Positions 1 to 9,577 are shown, numbered from the stretch's first letter. The stretch: 29,008 nt of DNA from Thermodesulfobacteriales bacterium (GCA_026985945.1 JALSPN010000208.1:1-29008); one strand, 5' to 3'. The notes: generated by a model from the letters alone, not told the origin. Numbers and translations: made by a program.

Positions 1-174
1 CTTGACGGCTTCCACGATCTGGCGAAGATGGACATGGCCCGGAATGATCTCATTGAAGGAGTTGGCAATTCCCACCAAAGGGCGGGCCAATTCTTCATTG
101 GTAAACCCTGCCGCTTTAAGAAGAGAACGATGTGGAGCCCGCTCAAGCCCCTTTTTGACGGCATCACTTTTCAT
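1..174 (-). CDS. ilvD: Dihydroxy-acid dehydratase, N-terminal part (cut by window edge)
   Basis: Only the first 58 codons lie in the window. The translation starts [20 protein letters not shown] and continues with a [17 protein letters not shown] stretch, the characteristic opening of IlvD/Edd-family dehydratases. IlvD is a cytosolic Fe-S enzyme that dehydrates 2,3-dihydroxy-3-methyl-acids to 2-oxo acids, the third common step of branched-chain amino acid synthesis. The ATG at 174-172 has a clear AGGAGG site about 6 nt upstream on the minus strand. It overlaps the last 11 bases of the upstream SEC-C gene, so the two are probably co-transcribed and translationally coupled. The Fe-S ligands and active site lie outside the window. 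The closely related phosphogluconate dehydratase (Edd) is less likely given the RAPHRSLL start. Confidence 0.9.
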   Translation of the reverse strand, partial: MKSDAVKKGLERAPHRSLLKAAGFTNEELARPLVGIANSFNEIIPGHVHLRQIVEAVK

Positions 175-3100
175 CTGTTACCTCCTGAGGAAGATAAGAA
201 CGTAATTTCTTTATATCCAGAGTCGGTTTTCCTTCACTCTTGCAAATATCTTCTAACTTTTCGAAACGTTTTAGCATCTTTTCCACTTTACCTTTTAAAG
301 AGGAATCTTTCCAGGCCTCTCTGGGAGTTTTACCCTCAAGCTCTGGTTCCGGTGTATCCAGCCAGGCCAGATATTCAAGCCATCTAATGTCTTTTTCCTC
401 TTCAGGAGAAAATTGAGAAGCTGATTCTTCAGCTTTATCCTTACTTTTAATTTGACGCCAATCAAGAAATTCTTCTACAAGAAAACGCACTTTATCTTCA
501 GCTATACTTTCGAAGGCTTCTCTCAGTTTTTTAAGACGAGGACGAGAAATAGCTTCAAGGATTACTCTATTTTTTTCTGGTAAGAATTTTATGGTTCCGA
601 TTTCTTTATACTCTCCCATGTAAAGACTCTTTATTATAATGCTCCCCGGAGGTAAATCCAGAGATTGGGGAATGCTCCAGAAACTTCCTTCTGCCTTTTC
701 GAGAAGAAGATATTGGTGATCATTTCCTTTCTGAAAGCCAGCATCTGCAATATCTTTTTCCAATTCTGAAGAAAGAAGTTCATAATGAGCTCTTGCAAAA
801 AGGACTTCGTCTCCTTCCGGGGTAAAAATATGTATTTCCTGATCAGAATAACTGATTTTAAGAACCTTAGAGAAGATTTCAAAGGCGTGCTCTCTGGCAA
901 AACTCCTAAAATCTTTTTCTCCAGAAGATTCAAATAAGGCCCTTAGCTCCTCAAGAATTAGACTCCTTTTTAAAGGAGGAATAACTACACCAAAGCCTCC
1001 GGCACGGAAATAATCTTTAAACGGATAAACTGTAATAAAAATATTATCTTCAGGAAAATATTGTCTTGCAATAGAAAAGTCTTTAATTTTTAGATGATCT
1101 TTTGTTATAAGATTTTGACAAATTGAAATTCCTTCTTCTTGATTGGTTTCCTGGATTTCAAAAATTCCCGGATAAGCCTTAAGAGCTGAATATAAAATTT
1201 CCCTTTCTTTAGCTGAAAGTATATAACCTCTATTATCTAAAAAATCCTGCAAAAAATTTTTATCTTCAGAGGTTTTTCCAAAAAAAGTAATATATTCCAA
1301 TAGAAAATTTTGTAAAAATTCGATATTTTCTTGAACGCCTTTAATTTCTTTTAAGGGAGTAATGTTTTTTTCTAAAATATTTCTAATTTCATTTCCGTAT
1401 TTCTTAAAAAGATATTCTATATAAATATCAAAACTTCTATTTTCAACATTTGTTGTTTCCGATTCCTGCACTTTTTTCTGTCTTTCTCTGTCTTTATTAA
1501 GACAGCATTTCTTATATTTCTTACCACTTCCGCAGGGGCAAGGATCGTTACGGCCAACCTTTCTTTTCCGAGGCAAAGATTTCATGTCTTCCTTGAGATC
1601 AAATTTAAGTCCTTTACTTTTTGCATATTCCTTTATCTCTATATATAGAGATCTTAAAAGTGATGGTCTATCCTGAGGCTCAAGTTTATAAATAGGTTTT
1701 CCTTGAGAAATTGCTTCTAGGGCTTTTTTGTAGTAGTGAATAGCGTTTTGATGTTCTTCTTTAAAGCGATAGTAATTTCCTTTTAAAAAAAGATAATCTA
1801 CACTTTCTTTGCTAATCTTTTCCATTAACTGAAATGCCTTTTCTGCTTCTTCAAGGCGTAAACCATAGAGAAGTATATGGATATATCCACTTATTAATTC
1901 TGGATCAGATGGATTTTCTTTTACAACTTTACGATAGAATTTAAGAGCATCTCGATACCAATCAAAATTTTTAATTTTCCCTTTGTATTTTATTATTATT
2001 TCAGAAACTTTAAGTATTTCCTGATTAAATTGGATTTTATCTTCTTCTTTCAAGAGAGAATTTGCTCCTACCAAAAAGAGAATCCGTTTAATTTCTGTAG
2101 AAGGAATGATAAATTCATCTTCCAGGCCACATTTAGGACAAATTATCTTTTCTGGTAGATCTATATTTGTCTTTAGTAGAAATATTTTTTTAGGAATGAA
2201 GCTATAGAAACTTTTGCATTGAGGACACTTAAGAGTAATAAAAATATCTTGGAATTTTTCTAAAGAAAAAGGGCCTTTTTTAAGACTTTGAATTTCATTT
2301 TGATAAACTTTTTCTTCCAGGTCTTTTAGGCCCGGGAAAGAAGGTTCAAAAATGTTGGCAAAAATAACGAAGATTTTTTTGAAGGGTAGCAATTCCGGAT
2401 GAATATATTCCTTTATTTTATTCCATAAGGATATATCAGGATGATATTCGATTATATCGCGTAAAAAGAGTATGTCCTTTTCTAATAATTCCTCAAAATG
2501 TTCAGACAAATAAAAAACCGTGTCTTTAGCTGGAAAAGTATTAAGAATAAATAAAAGATAATAAGCTTTGTATTTGCTCGTGAAGTCCAAAATCTTTTTG
2601 CGCACTTCTGAAAGATAGGTCCTCTTTTCAAAATAAGTTTCAATATAAGGACTTTCTTCTTTTTCTGATAATATATTTTCGAAAATGTTTAATAAAAAGG
2701 GGACAAATTTATTTTCACACTCGTCTATAAGGGTTATTAATCTCTCAGTACCATAAGAATCTATATCAACTATCTCCTGAAACTTCCTTTCGATCCTTTT
2801 TTGTAGAGAAGGATTTTCTTTCAAAAAGAAAAGAAGACGCTCTTTTAAAAGTTTATCTTCGGGAAAGATAGGACGTTTTTCATCCGCATAAAGTTTCAAA
2901 GCTTCTTCGAAAGAGAGATTTTCTGGCATACCTAATAAAGGTTTTCCCCAGAGAAGGACAAGAAGAAGATGCATTAAAATGTCAAGTTCTTCTGTCTGAG
3001 GTCTTTTTGGAAAGAAATTAATAAAAAACTCAAGAAGGCGAAAAATTAAACCCAGACTTTGAGTTTTTTTTAAGTGGCGTTTTAAATTGAGTTCTCCATA

Positions 3101-3838
3101 ATTTTTTTTAACTTCTTCTTCTAATTTCTTAAACTCTTCCTGGATAAAAATTTTTAATATTTGACGTTCCTTTTTGTTTTTATGTTCTTTCTCCCATATA
3201 GAACGAATGTCTAGGGGAAGTATTTCTGGAAAGTATTCATCTTCCCAGAAGACTATACTTAAACCTTTTAAGAAAGAGTTCCAATTTGATTTGACAAGAC
3301 CAATATTTTCTTTTATTCTATTTAAATCTCCCGTTTCCCAGAAATATTTTCCTAAATAATAGGCCTTTAAAGCAGAAGAAACTTCAACTTTTCCGTTTAA
3401 AAGATCTACCTCTCTTGTCAAAGATTCCAACAAAATATTCTGTAAGGAGAAACTATTTTTTTCTTCATGAAGTATGCGATCCATTATCCAGTCATAACGT
3501 GAAATTAATGAAAAAAAGCCTTCTTTTTGGGACAAAAGAGCTAGAGCTTCTAGAAACAAAAGATCGCCTTCTTTCGAATTGAGAAGCTCAAAAGATCTTT
3601 CGAAAAGTTTTTCTTGTTCCTCAGGGGAAAGAGAAGAAAAATTTTTCTTGAAAAAGTTTAAAGCACCCCCAAGGACCAGAGGATCGGTTTCTTCCCAGAA
3701 AAAGGAGAGCAATTCCTGCGGGGGAAAGGGGTTAAAGTTTTTAACAAATTCCCAGGCCCAATGTCTTACAAGAGGACTTGTGTGTGTAAAAAATTTTGTT
3801 AAATCTTCTTTGGATAATAATGGCAGCTCTTTTTCCAT
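164..3838 (-). CDS. Giant SEC-C / zinc-ribbon / TPR alpha-solenoid protein, function unknown
   Basis: A 1224-residue protein without signal peptide or membrane segment, so presumably cytosolic. Residues 1 to about 530 are almost all charged and Leu/Phe-rich helices, resembling an irregular HEAT-type solenoid. Two CxxC knuckles (CPQC near 537 and CPKC near 566) form a likely zinc ribbon. Residues about 627-720 look like TPR hairpins (a PSDPEL turn and a YYKKALE helix). Residues about 762-780 hold a textbook SEC-C metal site ([18 protein letters not shown]). An alpha/beta region follows. Near 1158-1176 there is a WLDTPEP..L.GKTPREA motif, which resembles C-terminal motifs in other SEC-C proteins and loosely the Xre/MbcA/ParS toxin-binding domain. 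The ATG has a GGAGG site 6-7 nt upstream. The gene is visibly AT-rich (16 of 60 bases are G/C at 1201-1260, against 35 of 60 at 25021-25080), suggesting transfer or relaxed composition. SEC-C occurs in SecA, but no SecA motor motifs are present. No function can be assigned. Confidence 0.85.
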   Translation of the reverse strand: MEKELPLLSKEDLTKFFTHTSPLVRHWAWEFVKNFNPFPPQELLSFFWEETDPLVLGGALNFFKKNFSSLSPEEQEKLFERSFELLNSKEGDLLFLEALALLSQKEGFFSLISRYDWIMDRILHEEKNSFSLQNILLESLTREVDLLNGKVEVSSALKAYYLGKYFWETGDLNRIKENIGLVKSNWNSFLKGLSIVFWEDEYFPEILPLDIRSIWEKEHKNKKERQILKIFIQEEFKKLEEEVKKNYGELNLKRHLKKTQSLGLIFRLLEFFINFFPKRPQTEELDILMHLLLVLLWGKPLLGMPENLSFEEALKLYADEKRPIFPEDKLLKERLLFFLKENPSLQKRIERKFQEIVDIDSYGTERLITLIDECENKFVPFLLNIFENILSEKEESPYIETYFEKRTYLSEVRKKILDFTSKYKAYYLLFILNTFPAKDTVFYLSEHFEELLEKDILFLRDIIEYHPDISLWNKIKEYIHPELLPFKKIFVIFANIFEPSFPGLKDLEEKVYQNEIQSLKKGPFSLEKFQDIFITLKCPQCKSFYSFIPKKIFLLKTNIDLPEKIICPKCGLEDEFIIPSTEIKRILFLVGANSLLKEEDKIQFNQEILKVSEIIIKYKGKIKNFDWYRDALKFYRKVVKENPSDPELISGYIHILLYGLRLEEAEKAFQLMEKISKESVDYLFLKGNYYRFKEEHQNAIHYYKKALEAISQGKPIYKLEPQDRPSLLRSLYIEIKEYAKSKGLKFDLKEDMKSLPRKRKVGRNDPCPCGSGKKYKKCCLNKDRERQKKVQESETTNVENRSFDIYIEYLFKKYGNEIRNILEKNITPLKEIKGVQENIEFLQNFLLEYITFFGKTSEDKNFLQDFLDNRGYILSAKEREILYSALKAYPGIFEIQETNQEEGISICQNLITKDHLKIKDFSIARQYFPEDNIFITVYPFKDYFRAGGFGVVIPPLKRSLILEELRALFESSGEKDFRSFAREHAFEIFSKVLKISYSDQEIHIFTPEGDEVLFARAHYELLSSELEKDIADAGFQKGNDHQYLLLEKAEGSFWSIPQSLDLPPGSIIIKSLYMGEYKEIGTIKFLPEKNRVILEAISRPRLKKLREAFESIAEDKVRFLVEEFLDWRQIKSKDKAEESASQFSPEEEKDIRWLEYLAWLDTPEPELEGKTPREAWKDSSLKGKVEKMLKRFEKLEDICKSEGKPTLDIKKLRSYLPQEVTDEK

Positions 3839-3905
3839 TTATATTCCTCCAGCTTTTCGCTAGCACACATTAAGATCGTTTTAAACATTAGTATGGCATC
3901 CCTGG

Positions 3906-3933
3906 TTGCACAAGCTTTGAGAAAGATTAAAAT
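3906..3933 (+). promoter_or_regulatory. Sigma-70 promoter of the NifU-like/rpoZ/dnaJ operon
   Basis: TTGCAC at 3906-3911 and TAAAAT at 3928-3933 are separated by 16 nt. The predicted start of transcription is near 3940, which leaves a leader of about 20 nt carrying the GGGAGG ribosome site of the first gene. This is the only gap large enough for a promoter upstream of the eight-gene run. On the minus strand the same bases read TTGTGC (3913-3908), a possible overlapping -35 for the divergent SEC-C gene, but the matching minus-strand -10 is unclear (TACTAA or TAATGT). The 122-base gap 3839-3960 holds nothing else I can recognise. Confidence 0.6.
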
Positions 3934-3960
3934 GCCTTCAAATCTTTTTGGGAGGTTTCC

Positions 3961-4185
3961 ATGCGAGAGGCGGTAGAAAAGGCCCTGGCTAAAGTGCGCC
4001 CCATGTTACAGGCTGATGGAGGAGATGTAGAACTGGTAGAGGTAACGGAAGATGGAATCGTCAAAGTAAGGCTTCAGGGAGCCTGTAAGGGTTGTCCGAT
4101 GTCCACCTACACTTTGAAGATGGGAATTGAGCGCTATCTTAAAAAGGAGGTCCCTGAAGTTGAGGCCGTAGAAGCTATCGAATAA
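3961..4185 (+). CDS. NifU C-terminal-domain Fe-S scaffold/carrier protein
   Basis: A 74-residue protein consisting only of the NifU C-terminal (Nfu) domain. It has the [13 protein letters not shown] opening and the G-x-C-x-x-C-P motif with Cys42 and Cys45, which in this family binds and transfers a 4Fe-4S cluster to apoproteins. The length matches stand-alone Nfu proteins of anaerobes. The start codon follows a GGGAGG site at a normal distance. It is the first gene of the plus-strand run and ends 12 nt before rpoZ. There is no NifU N-terminal scaffold domain and no cysteine desulfurase nearby, so it probably serves general Fe-S maturation rather than nitrogenase alone. Confidence 0.92.
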   Translation: MREAVEKALAKVRPMLQADGGDVELVEVTEDGIVKVRLQGACKGCPMSTYTLKMGIERYLKKEVPEVEAVEAIE

Positions 4186-4197
4186 AAGGGGGGAGCC

Positions 4198-4467
4198 ATG
4201 GCACGAGTTACGGTAGAAGATTGTTTGCGGGTCGAACCGAGCCGTTTTCGGCTCATTCATCTCGCCATCCAGCGGATCAAGCAGCTCCGCAAGGGGGCCA
4301 AGCCCCTGATAAAATGTGACAACAAAGAAATAGTGTGCGCCTTGAGGGAAATAGCGGCTGGAAAGGTCACCTGGGAAAATATTGACCAGCTTGGCCAGGA
4401 AATAGAAGAACTATCCCTTGGGGATTTTCTGGATCTTGCCAAACTCTCTGGTGAAAAGTCGTCGTGA
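4198..4467 (+). CDS. rpoZ: RNA polymerase omega subunit
   Basis: An 89-residue protein matching omega: [10 protein letters not shown] at the start, a central [15 protein letters not shown] helix, and [20 protein letters not shown], which contains the conserved omega signature. Omega wraps the C-terminal part of beta-prime, helps polymerase assembly and, in many bacteria, contributes to ppGpp response. A GGGGGGAG site precedes the ATG. Its TGA stop (4465-4467) overlaps the GTG start of dnaJ, so the two are translationally coupled. A dksA-like gene two genes further on makes a transcription-related theme within this run. The C-terminus beyond residue 70 is less conserved, as usual. Confidence 0.93.
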   Translation: MARVTVEDCLRVEPSRFRLIHLAIQRIKQLRKGAKPLIKCDNKEIVCALREIAAGKVTWENIDQLGQEIEELSLGDFLDLAKLSGEKSS

Positions 4468-5576
4468 ACAGGAAGGATTATTACGAAATTTTAGGGGTTC
4501 CGCGCCACGCCAGCCAGGAAGAAATCAAAAAGGCTTACCGGCGCCTGGCGCGCAAATACCACCCGGATCTGCATCCCGGAGACAAAAAGGCCGAAGAGCG
4601 TTTTAAGGAAATTTCAGAGGCCTACGAGGTCCTCTCAGATCCGGAGAAGAGGGCCATTTATGACTCTCAGGGCTACTCCGGGCTTCACGAACAGGGATAC
4701 CGCGGTTTTACAGATGTAGAGGACATTTTTTCGGCCTTTTCTGATATTTTTGAGGAATTTTTGGGAGGTTTTGGGGGGTTCAGCCGCAGGAGAAGGCCTG
4801 AGAGACGGCCTCGCCGGGGAGCTGATCTTTCTTACGAAGTCACTATAAGCCTTGAGGATGTCTATTTCGGGCGGGAGATAACCCTTGAACTCGAACGTTA
4901 TGAGAATTGCGAAGCCTGTGGAGGAAGTGGGCTGGCCCCTGGAGCACAGCCCCAGTATTGCCCCACCTGTAAAGGGCGGGGCCATGTAGTCCACACGGAA
5001 GGTTTTTTCCGCCTCAGTGCCACCTGTCCCACCTGCCACGGAGCGGGGACTTTTATTTCTGACCCCTGCTCCCGCTGCCAGGGAAAAGGCCGCGTCTTCA
5101 AGAAGAAGAAATTAAAAGTCCGGATTCCTCCCGGTATCGAAGACGGAGCGGTGATAAAAGTCTCTGGAGAAGGAGAAGCCGGGCTTTTAGGGGGGCCACC
5201 AGGTGATCTTTATCTGCGGGTTCATGTGCTTCCCCACGAAATTTTTGAAAGACGCGGTAAAGATCTATACCTGCAAGTGCCGATATCGGTGGTGGAGGCC
5301 ATGCTGGGAGGAGAAGTTGAAATCCCCACCCTGGAGGGAGAAATCAAGGTGAAAATTCCCAAGGGGATCCAGCCTGGAGACACCCTGGCTGTGGAAGAGA
5401 AGGGGCTCCCTGATCCTAACGGTGGCAAGAGAGGAGATCTTGTTCTGCGCTTCAAGGTGGAGATCCCCAGGGATCTCACCAAAAGGCAGGAAGAACTTTT
5501 ACGGGAATTTGCCGCCATCGAGAAGGAAAAAAGGGGAAATTTCTTTAAAAAAATCTGGCAGGGAATCAAAAATTAA
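4464..5576 (+). CDS. dnaJ: Chaperone DnaJ (type I Hsp40)
   Basis: A 370-residue type I J-protein. The J domain (residues 1-70) has the HPD motif at 33-35, which stimulates the ATPase of DnaK. A Gly/Phe/Arg-rich linker follows (about 75-125). Four CxxCxGxG zinc motifs begin near Cys149, Cys166, Cys188 and Cys202, and the C-terminal substrate-binding and dimerisation domain follows. Length and domain order are normal for DnaJ. It starts with GTG, overlapping the rpoZ stop by 4 nt; no other start fits the [12 protein letters not shown] opening. The stop TAA overlaps the moaC ATG by one base. No dnaK or grpE is in the window, so this copy is separated from the usual heat-shock cluster. Confidence 0.96.
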   Translation: MNRKDYYEILGVPRHASQEEIKKAYRRLARKYHPDLHPGDKKAEERFKEISEAYEVLSDPEKRAIYDSQGYSGLHEQGYRGFTDVEDIFSAFSDIFEEFLGGFGGFSRRRRPERRPRRGADLSYEVTISLEDVYFGREITLELERYENCEACGGSGLAPGAQPQYCPTCKGRGHVVHTEGFFRLSATCPTCHGAGTFISDPCSRCQGKGRVFKKKKLKVRIPPGIEDGAVIKVSGEGEAGLLGGPPGDLYLRVHVLPHEIFERRGKDLYLQVPISVVEAMLGGEVEIPTLEGEIKVKIPKGIQPGDTLAVEEKGLPDPNGGKRGDLVLRFKVEIPRDLTKRQEELLREFAAIEKEKRGNFFKKIWQGIKN

Positions 5577-6049
5577 TGGATTTCACCCACCTTGACCAAA
5601 AGGGCCGGGCCGTAATGGTAGATGTTTCCGAAAAAAGGCCCACGGCCAGGGAAGCTGTGGCAAGGGGGCGAGTGCTTCTGGGGCCCAAAGTCTTTCAGCT
5701 GGTGCTTGATCAAAATCTTCCCAAAGGAGATCTCTTGGCCGTGGCCCGGGTAGCCGGGATCATGGCGGCCAAAAAAACCCCGGCTCTCATCCCTCTCTGT
5801 CATCCGCTCCCTCTCACCAAGGTGGAAGTCCACTTTGAGCTGGATGAGAAGGAAAAGGCCCTTCTTATCGAAGCACGGGCCAAAACTCTGGCCCAGACCG
5901 GCGTAGAGATGGAAGCCCTTACTGCTGTTTCCATAGCGGCTCTAACCATCTACGACATGTGTAAAGGAATAGACAAAGGACTTCGTATTACAGACATTCG
6001 TCTTGTCAAAAAAACCGGTGGGAAAAGTGGAACCATAATCCTTGAGTAG
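5576..6049 (+). CDS. moaC: Cyclic pyranopterin monophosphate synthase MoaC
   Basis: A 157-residue protein with all the MoaC signatures: VMVDVSEK near residue 14, LCHPL at 74-78, GVEMEALTA at 109-117 and DMCKGIDK at 127-134. MoaC rearranges 3',8-cyclo-7,8-dihydro-GTP into cyclic pyranopterin monophosphate, the first stable intermediate of molybdenum/tungsten cofactor synthesis. Partner genes (moaA, moaE, mogA) are not in the window. The ATG overlaps the dnaJ stop in an ATTAATGG junction, and dksA-like starts 8 nt after its stop, so it is an internal gene of the run. Mo/W enzymes such as formate dehydrogenase are typical of sulfur-metabolising anaerobes, which fits the suggested lineage. Confidence 0.96.
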   Translation: MDFTHLDQKGRAVMVDVSEKRPTAREAVARGRVLLGPKVFQLVLDQNLPKGDLLAVARVAGIMAAKKTPALIPLCHPLPLTKVEVHFELDEKEKALLIEARAKTLAQTGVEMEALTAVSIAALTIYDMCKGIDKGLRITDIRLVKKTGGKSGTIILE

Positions 6050-6057
6050 GAGGTTAT

Positions 6058-6420
6058 ATGGAGCCCGAAAAGCTTGAACACTTCCGCAAATTACTCCTGG
6101 AAAAAAGAGAGCGTCTCATCAAAGAAGCCCTCAAAACGGTAGGAGATCTGGTAGATAACCCTGAACGTCTGCCTGATCCTACGGATCAGGCCTCCTTTGA
6201 GAGTGATCGGGGCTTTGAACTCCGGATACGGGACCGAGAACGCAAATTGATTAAAAAGATTGATCAGGCCCTCAAGCGGATCGAAGAGGGCTCTTACGGA
6301 ATTTGTGAGGCCTGCGGGGAAGATATTGACGAAAAAAGGCTTGAGGCCAGACCAGAAGCCAGCCTCTGCATCCACTGTAAAAGAGAGCAGGAACGGCTGG
6401 AAAAACTCCGTGGAGATTGA
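6058..6420 (+). CDS. dksA: DksA/TraR-family transcription factor
   Basis: A 120-residue protein with a helical coiled-coil hairpin and a C4 zinc finger (Cys83, Cys86, Cys104, Cys107). The coiled-coil tip contains D-P-T-D-Q-A (Asp40, Asp43, Ala45), matching the DxxDxA tip of E. coli DksA that reaches the polymerase active centre. The stretches RDRERKLIKKID and CEACGEDI..KRLEARP are also DksA-like. It binds RNA polymerase in the secondary channel and modulates promoters together with ppGpp; the intact tip argues for true DksA activity rather than a generic TraR-like protein. A GGAGG site lies 5 nt before the ATG. It overlaps the next start (TGATG). Confidence 0.88.
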   Translation: MEPEKLEHFRKLLLEKRERLIKEALKTVGDLVDNPERLPDPTDQASFESDRGFELRIRDRERKLIKKIDQALKRIEEGSYGICEACGEDIDEKRLEARPEASLCIHCKREQERLEKLRGD

Positions 6421-8552
6421 TGGCAAAACTTAACCTGGCCATCCTCTGGCATATGCACCAGCCCTTCTATTACGATTGGGAGGAGGGCTGGCTCTCCCTT
6501 CCCTGGGTCCGTCTCCACGCGGTTAAGGCTTATTTTGATCTGCCTTCTCTCCTTGAGAAATACCCCGAGGCCAGAAGCAATTTTAATCTTGTCCCAAGCC
6601 TCCTTAAACAACTTCGTTTCTATGAGGAAGGGGGGCGGGATTTCTTTTTCATCCTTTCTGAAAAACCGGCCCGGGATCTCTCCCCTGAGGAACAGGAATT
6701 CCTGCTCCGTAATTTTTTCAGCTGTCACTGGGAGACCCTTATCTTTCCCCATCCACGCTATCATGAACTCTTACGCCTCCGGGGCACGGAAGAAAAACTT
6801 GATCTTTCCCGGGTAAGGGAAAAGTTTAAGCCTCAGGACTTTCTCGACCTTCAGGTCTGGTTCAATCTGGCCTGGGTGGGTTTCGCCCATCAGGACGAAC
6901 CTCTCATCAAAGAATTAAAGGCCAAGGGGCGTCATTTCACCGAAGAAGAAAAGAGATCTCTTCTGGAGCTACACCTTGAAATCGTCAAAAAAATTGTCCC
7001 TCTTTATCGGAGGCTTTCCGAGGCGGGGCAGATAGAGATTTCCACTTCGGCCTTCTATCACCCCATTCTCCCTTTACTTATCGATACCGATTTTGCCCGC
7101 CGCAATCTTCCTGAAGCCCCCCTGCCTCCCCGTTTTAGTTATCCTGAAGACGCTTTCCTTCAGCTCCTTTCCGGAAGAAATTTTTGCGAAGAGATCATGG
7201 GCCAGGCCCTGAGAGGCCTCTGGCCTTCAGAAGGTTCGGTCTGCCCGGAACTAATTCCCCTGGCTTCAAGGGCCGGGTTTTCCTGGCTGGCCTCAGACGA
7301 AGAGATTCTTTACCGGTCCATCGGAAAAAGAGGCCCTGAAGTCCTTCTTAAGCCCTATTTTCTCTCTCATGAAGGTCATCGAATAGCGGCGGTCTTTCGT
7401 CACCATGAACTTTCCGACCGCATCGGCTTCGTCTATCGTCATCTGAGCCCCGAAGAGGCGGTGCGAGACCTTTTCCAGACCGCCAAAAAACTGGCCCAGG
7501 AATCAGGTCTCGAAGAACCTTTTCTTACCCTTATCCTGGACGGAGAAAACCCCTGGGAATACTATCAGGATGGCGGAAAGGGATTTCTTTCCCGGTTTTT
7601 TGAGGAAGCCTGCCGGGATCCGGAAGTCGAGCTTCTAACTGTGGGGGAATATCTTTCGCGTTTCCCGCCGAAAGAAGAAATCCCCAACCTTTATACGGGC
7701 TCTTGGATAAACGCCAACTTTGATATCTGGATCGGGCACGAAGAAGAAAACCGGGCCTGGGAGCTTTTGGGACGCACACGCCGCCTCTTGCCATCCCTTG
7801 AAGAGGTTCCTGATGAGGCTCGAACCGCCCTCATGGCAGCTGAAGGAAGCGACTGGTTCTGGTGGTTTGGGGAACACTTCTCAAGTCTTTTTGATCAGGA
7901 ATTTGACCGTCTCTTCCGGGGACATCTCCGTCAGGTATTCAAGGCCTTAGGGAAGGAACCCCTGCCTGACCTCTCTTTGCCAATCAGACGCCCGCGTCCG
8001 ATAGAACCTCTCGAGGTTCCCACCGCTTTTATCACGCCGGAAATCGATGGCCAGGAGAGTTTTTTCTTCGAATGGGCCGGAGCAGGTAAATACAGCCCTA
8101 CTGTCCTGGGCGAGGCCATGTATGTGGGCAAGAGCCTCCTTGAGGACCTTTATTTCGGTTTTGACCTCCAAAATTTTTACCTTCGACTTGATTTCCGAAG
8201 AGAAATTCTGGAACATCTCTCAGAGGAAACCACCATCAAAGTTATTTTGTCCGGAGCCAAACACCAGGTGAATGTGAGCTTCAAACCTAGAGCCCGCGAA
8301 ATCCAAAAGACCTTAAAATTACAAAAGGGGCCCTATAACCTCTACGGCCTTCAGGCCGGAAAAATTGCCTTTTCTCAAATTCTTGAACTTGCTATCCCCT
8401 TTGAAAATCTGGGATTTGTAGTAGGAGAAAAGATATATTTGTGTGTGGAGATCTGGGAAAATGGCCTTTTAAGAGAACGCATCCCAAGGAGTGGTTGTTT
8501 GGTTTTTACGGTGCCTGATGAAAACTTTGAACAAGTGATGTGGCAGGTCTGA
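6420..8552 (+). CDS. GH57-family alpha-glucan hydrolase/transferase
   Basis: A 710-residue cytosolic protein of glycoside hydrolase family 57. The N-terminal motif HMHQPFY (about 10-16) begins the (beta/alpha)7 barrel. Motif 3, LWPSEGSVCPE, holds the predicted nucleophile Glu271, and motif 4, ILDGENPWEYY, holds the predicted acid/base Asp374. A C-terminal region of about 250 residues is mainly beta, as in retaining GH57 enzymes that act on starch, glycogen or maltodextrin. There is no signal peptide, so it probably acts on intracellular glucan. I prefer the ATG at 6420, which overlaps the dksA stop as TGATG and sits 5-6 nt after a GGAG, over a TTG one codon upstream. Its neighbour, the GalT-like enzyme 10 nt downstream, supports a role in glycogen turnover. 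Exact specificity (amylase, amylopullulanase, glucanotransferase) cannot be told from sequence. Confidence 0.9.
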   Translation: MAKLNLAILWHMHQPFYYDWEEGWLSLPWVRLHAVKAYFDLPSLLEKYPEARSNFNLVPSLLKQLRFYEEGGRDFFFILSEKPARDLSPEEQEFLLRNFFSCHWETLIFPHPRYHELLRLRGTEEKLDLSRVREKFKPQDFLDLQVWFNLAWVGFAHQDEPLIKELKAKGRHFTEEEKRSLLELHLEIVKKIVPLYRRLSEAGQIEISTSAFYHPILPLLIDTDFARRNLPEAPLPPRFSYPEDAFLQLLSGRNFCEEIMGQALRGLWPSEGSVCPELIPLASRAGFSWLASDEEILYRSIGKRGPEVLLKPYFLSHEGHRIAAVFRHHELSDRIGFVYRHLSPEEAVRDLFQTAKKLAQESGLEEPFLTLILDGENPWEYYQDGGKGFLSRFFEEACRDPEVELLTVGEYLSRFPPKEEIPNLYTGSWINANFDIWIGHEEENRAWELLGRTRRLLPSLEEVPDEARTALMAAEGSDWFWWFGEHFSSLFDQEFDRLFRGHLRQVFKALGKEPLPDLSLPIRRPRPIEPLEVPTAFITPEIDGQESFFFEWAGAGKYSPTVLGEAMYVGKSLLEDLYFGFDLQNFYLRLDFRREILEHLSEETTIKVILSGAKHQVNVSFKPRAREIQKTLKLQKGPYNLYGLQAGKIAFSQILELAIPFENLGFVVGEKIYLCVEIWENGLLRERIPRSGCLVFTVPDENFEQVMWQV

Positions 8553-8562
8553 AGGAGGCTCT

Positions 8563-9576
8563 ATGCCGGAGTTAAGAAGAGACCCCATCGTGGGCAGATG
8601 GGTAATCATCGCCAAAGAAAGGGGGAAAAGGCCCCATGATTTTGTAGTCCCGGAGGAGAAGGTGAAAGGGGGGTTTTGCCCCTTGTGCCCGGGGCACGAA
8701 TATACCACTCCCCCGGAAGTTCTGGCCTATGGCCGCCCCCCTGAGGCCCCGCCCAACAGTCCCGGCTGGACCTTGCGCGTGGTGCCCAACAAATTTCCCG
8801 CCCTGAGAATCGAAGGTGATCTCTGGAAAGAAGGCGAGGGAATTTACGACAAAATGAACGGGATCGGGGCCCACGAAGTGATTATTGAGACTCCGAATCA
8901 TCATGAAACCCTTCCGGAGATGCCCCTTGATCGGCTGGTGCAGGTATTTTGGGCCTATCGGGACCGAATGGTGGACCTTTCTCGAGACCCTCGCTTCCGT
9001 TACGTAATCATCTTTAAGAATCAGGGACGGGCCGCTGGGGCTTCTCTGGAGCACTCTCATTCCCAGCTCATTGCCCTTCCCATCGTGCCCCTTCTGGTTT
9101 CACAAGAACTTAAGGGCACCAAGCTTTATTACGATTACAAAGAGCGCTGTATCTTCTGTGACATCATCCGCCAGGAACTACAAACCGGGGCCCGGGTGGT
9201 GTGTGAAAATCACGAATTTGTGGCCATCTGTGCCTTTGCTCCCAGGCAGCCTTTTGAAACCTGGATTATTCCCAAGCGTCACCACTCGGATTTTCGCGCT
9301 ATTGACGAGGCTCAATTCCAGGCCCTGGCAGAAATCTTCTCCGAAGTTTTAAAACGTTTGCAGGCAGCCATCCCGCGTTGTCCCTATAATTTCGTTTTGC
9401 ATACAGCTCCCCTTAGGGAACCGTATCTCGAACATTATCACTGGCATTTCGAGCTTTTGCCCAAGCTTACCCAAATTGCCGGCTTCGAATGGGGAACCGG
9501 TTTTTACATCACCCCCACCACTCCGGAAGATGCCGCCCATTTCCTGCGGGAGATTAAACTTGGTGAAGGAGGTTAA
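8563..9576 (+). CDS. galT: HIT-superfamily hexose-phosphate nucleotidylyltransferase (GalT or ADP-glucose phosphorylase type)
   Basis: A 337-residue two-domain GalT-family protein. It opens ELRRDPIVGRWVIIA, has a CPLC zinc pair (Cys39, Cys42), and carries the catalytic HSHSQ triad with His164 and His166. Classical GalT moves UMP between glucose-1-P and galactose-1-P and has HPHGQ here. The HSHSQ form, together with GASLEHSHSQ, PFETWIIPK and GFEWGTGFYI, looks more like the plant At5g18200-type protein, which is ADP-glucose phosphorylase, as I recall the sequence. The adjacent GH57 glucan enzyme and the absence of galK or galM nearby also favour a glycogen-related role. I therefore keep the family call firm and the substrate open. 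An AAGGAGG site precedes the ATG, and its stop lies 1 nt before the response regulator. Confidence 0.85.
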   Translation: MPELRRDPIVGRWVIIAKERGKRPHDFVVPEEKVKGGFCPLCPGHEYTTPPEVLAYGRPPEAPPNSPGWTLRVVPNKFPALRIEGDLWKEGEGIYDKMNGIGAHEVIIETPNHHETLPEMPLDRLVQVFWAYRDRMVDLSRDPRFRYVIIFKNQGRAAGASLEHSHSQLIALPIVPLLVSQELKGTKLYYDYKERCIFCDIIRQELQTGARVVCENHEFVAICAFAPRQPFETWIIPKRHHSDFRAIDEAQFQALAEIFSEVLKRLQAAIPRCPYNFVLHTAPLREPYLEHYHWHFELLPKLTQIAGFEWGTGFYITPTTPEDAAHFLREIKLGEGG

Positions 9577-9577
9577 G

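Noticed and set aside
164..3838. Reading the SEC-C protein as a SecA fragment
   Set aside because: No Walker or DEAD motor motifs or preprotein-crosslinking domain are present; SEC-C alone is widespread.
6417..6422. TTG start for the GH57 gene
   Set aside because: The following ATG at 6420 has better spacing to the GGAG and gives the normal MAKLNLAIL start.
8572..9060. A 162-codon minus-strand open frame
   Set aside because: It is antisense to the clearly conserved GalT-like gene, with no ribosome site or known motif.
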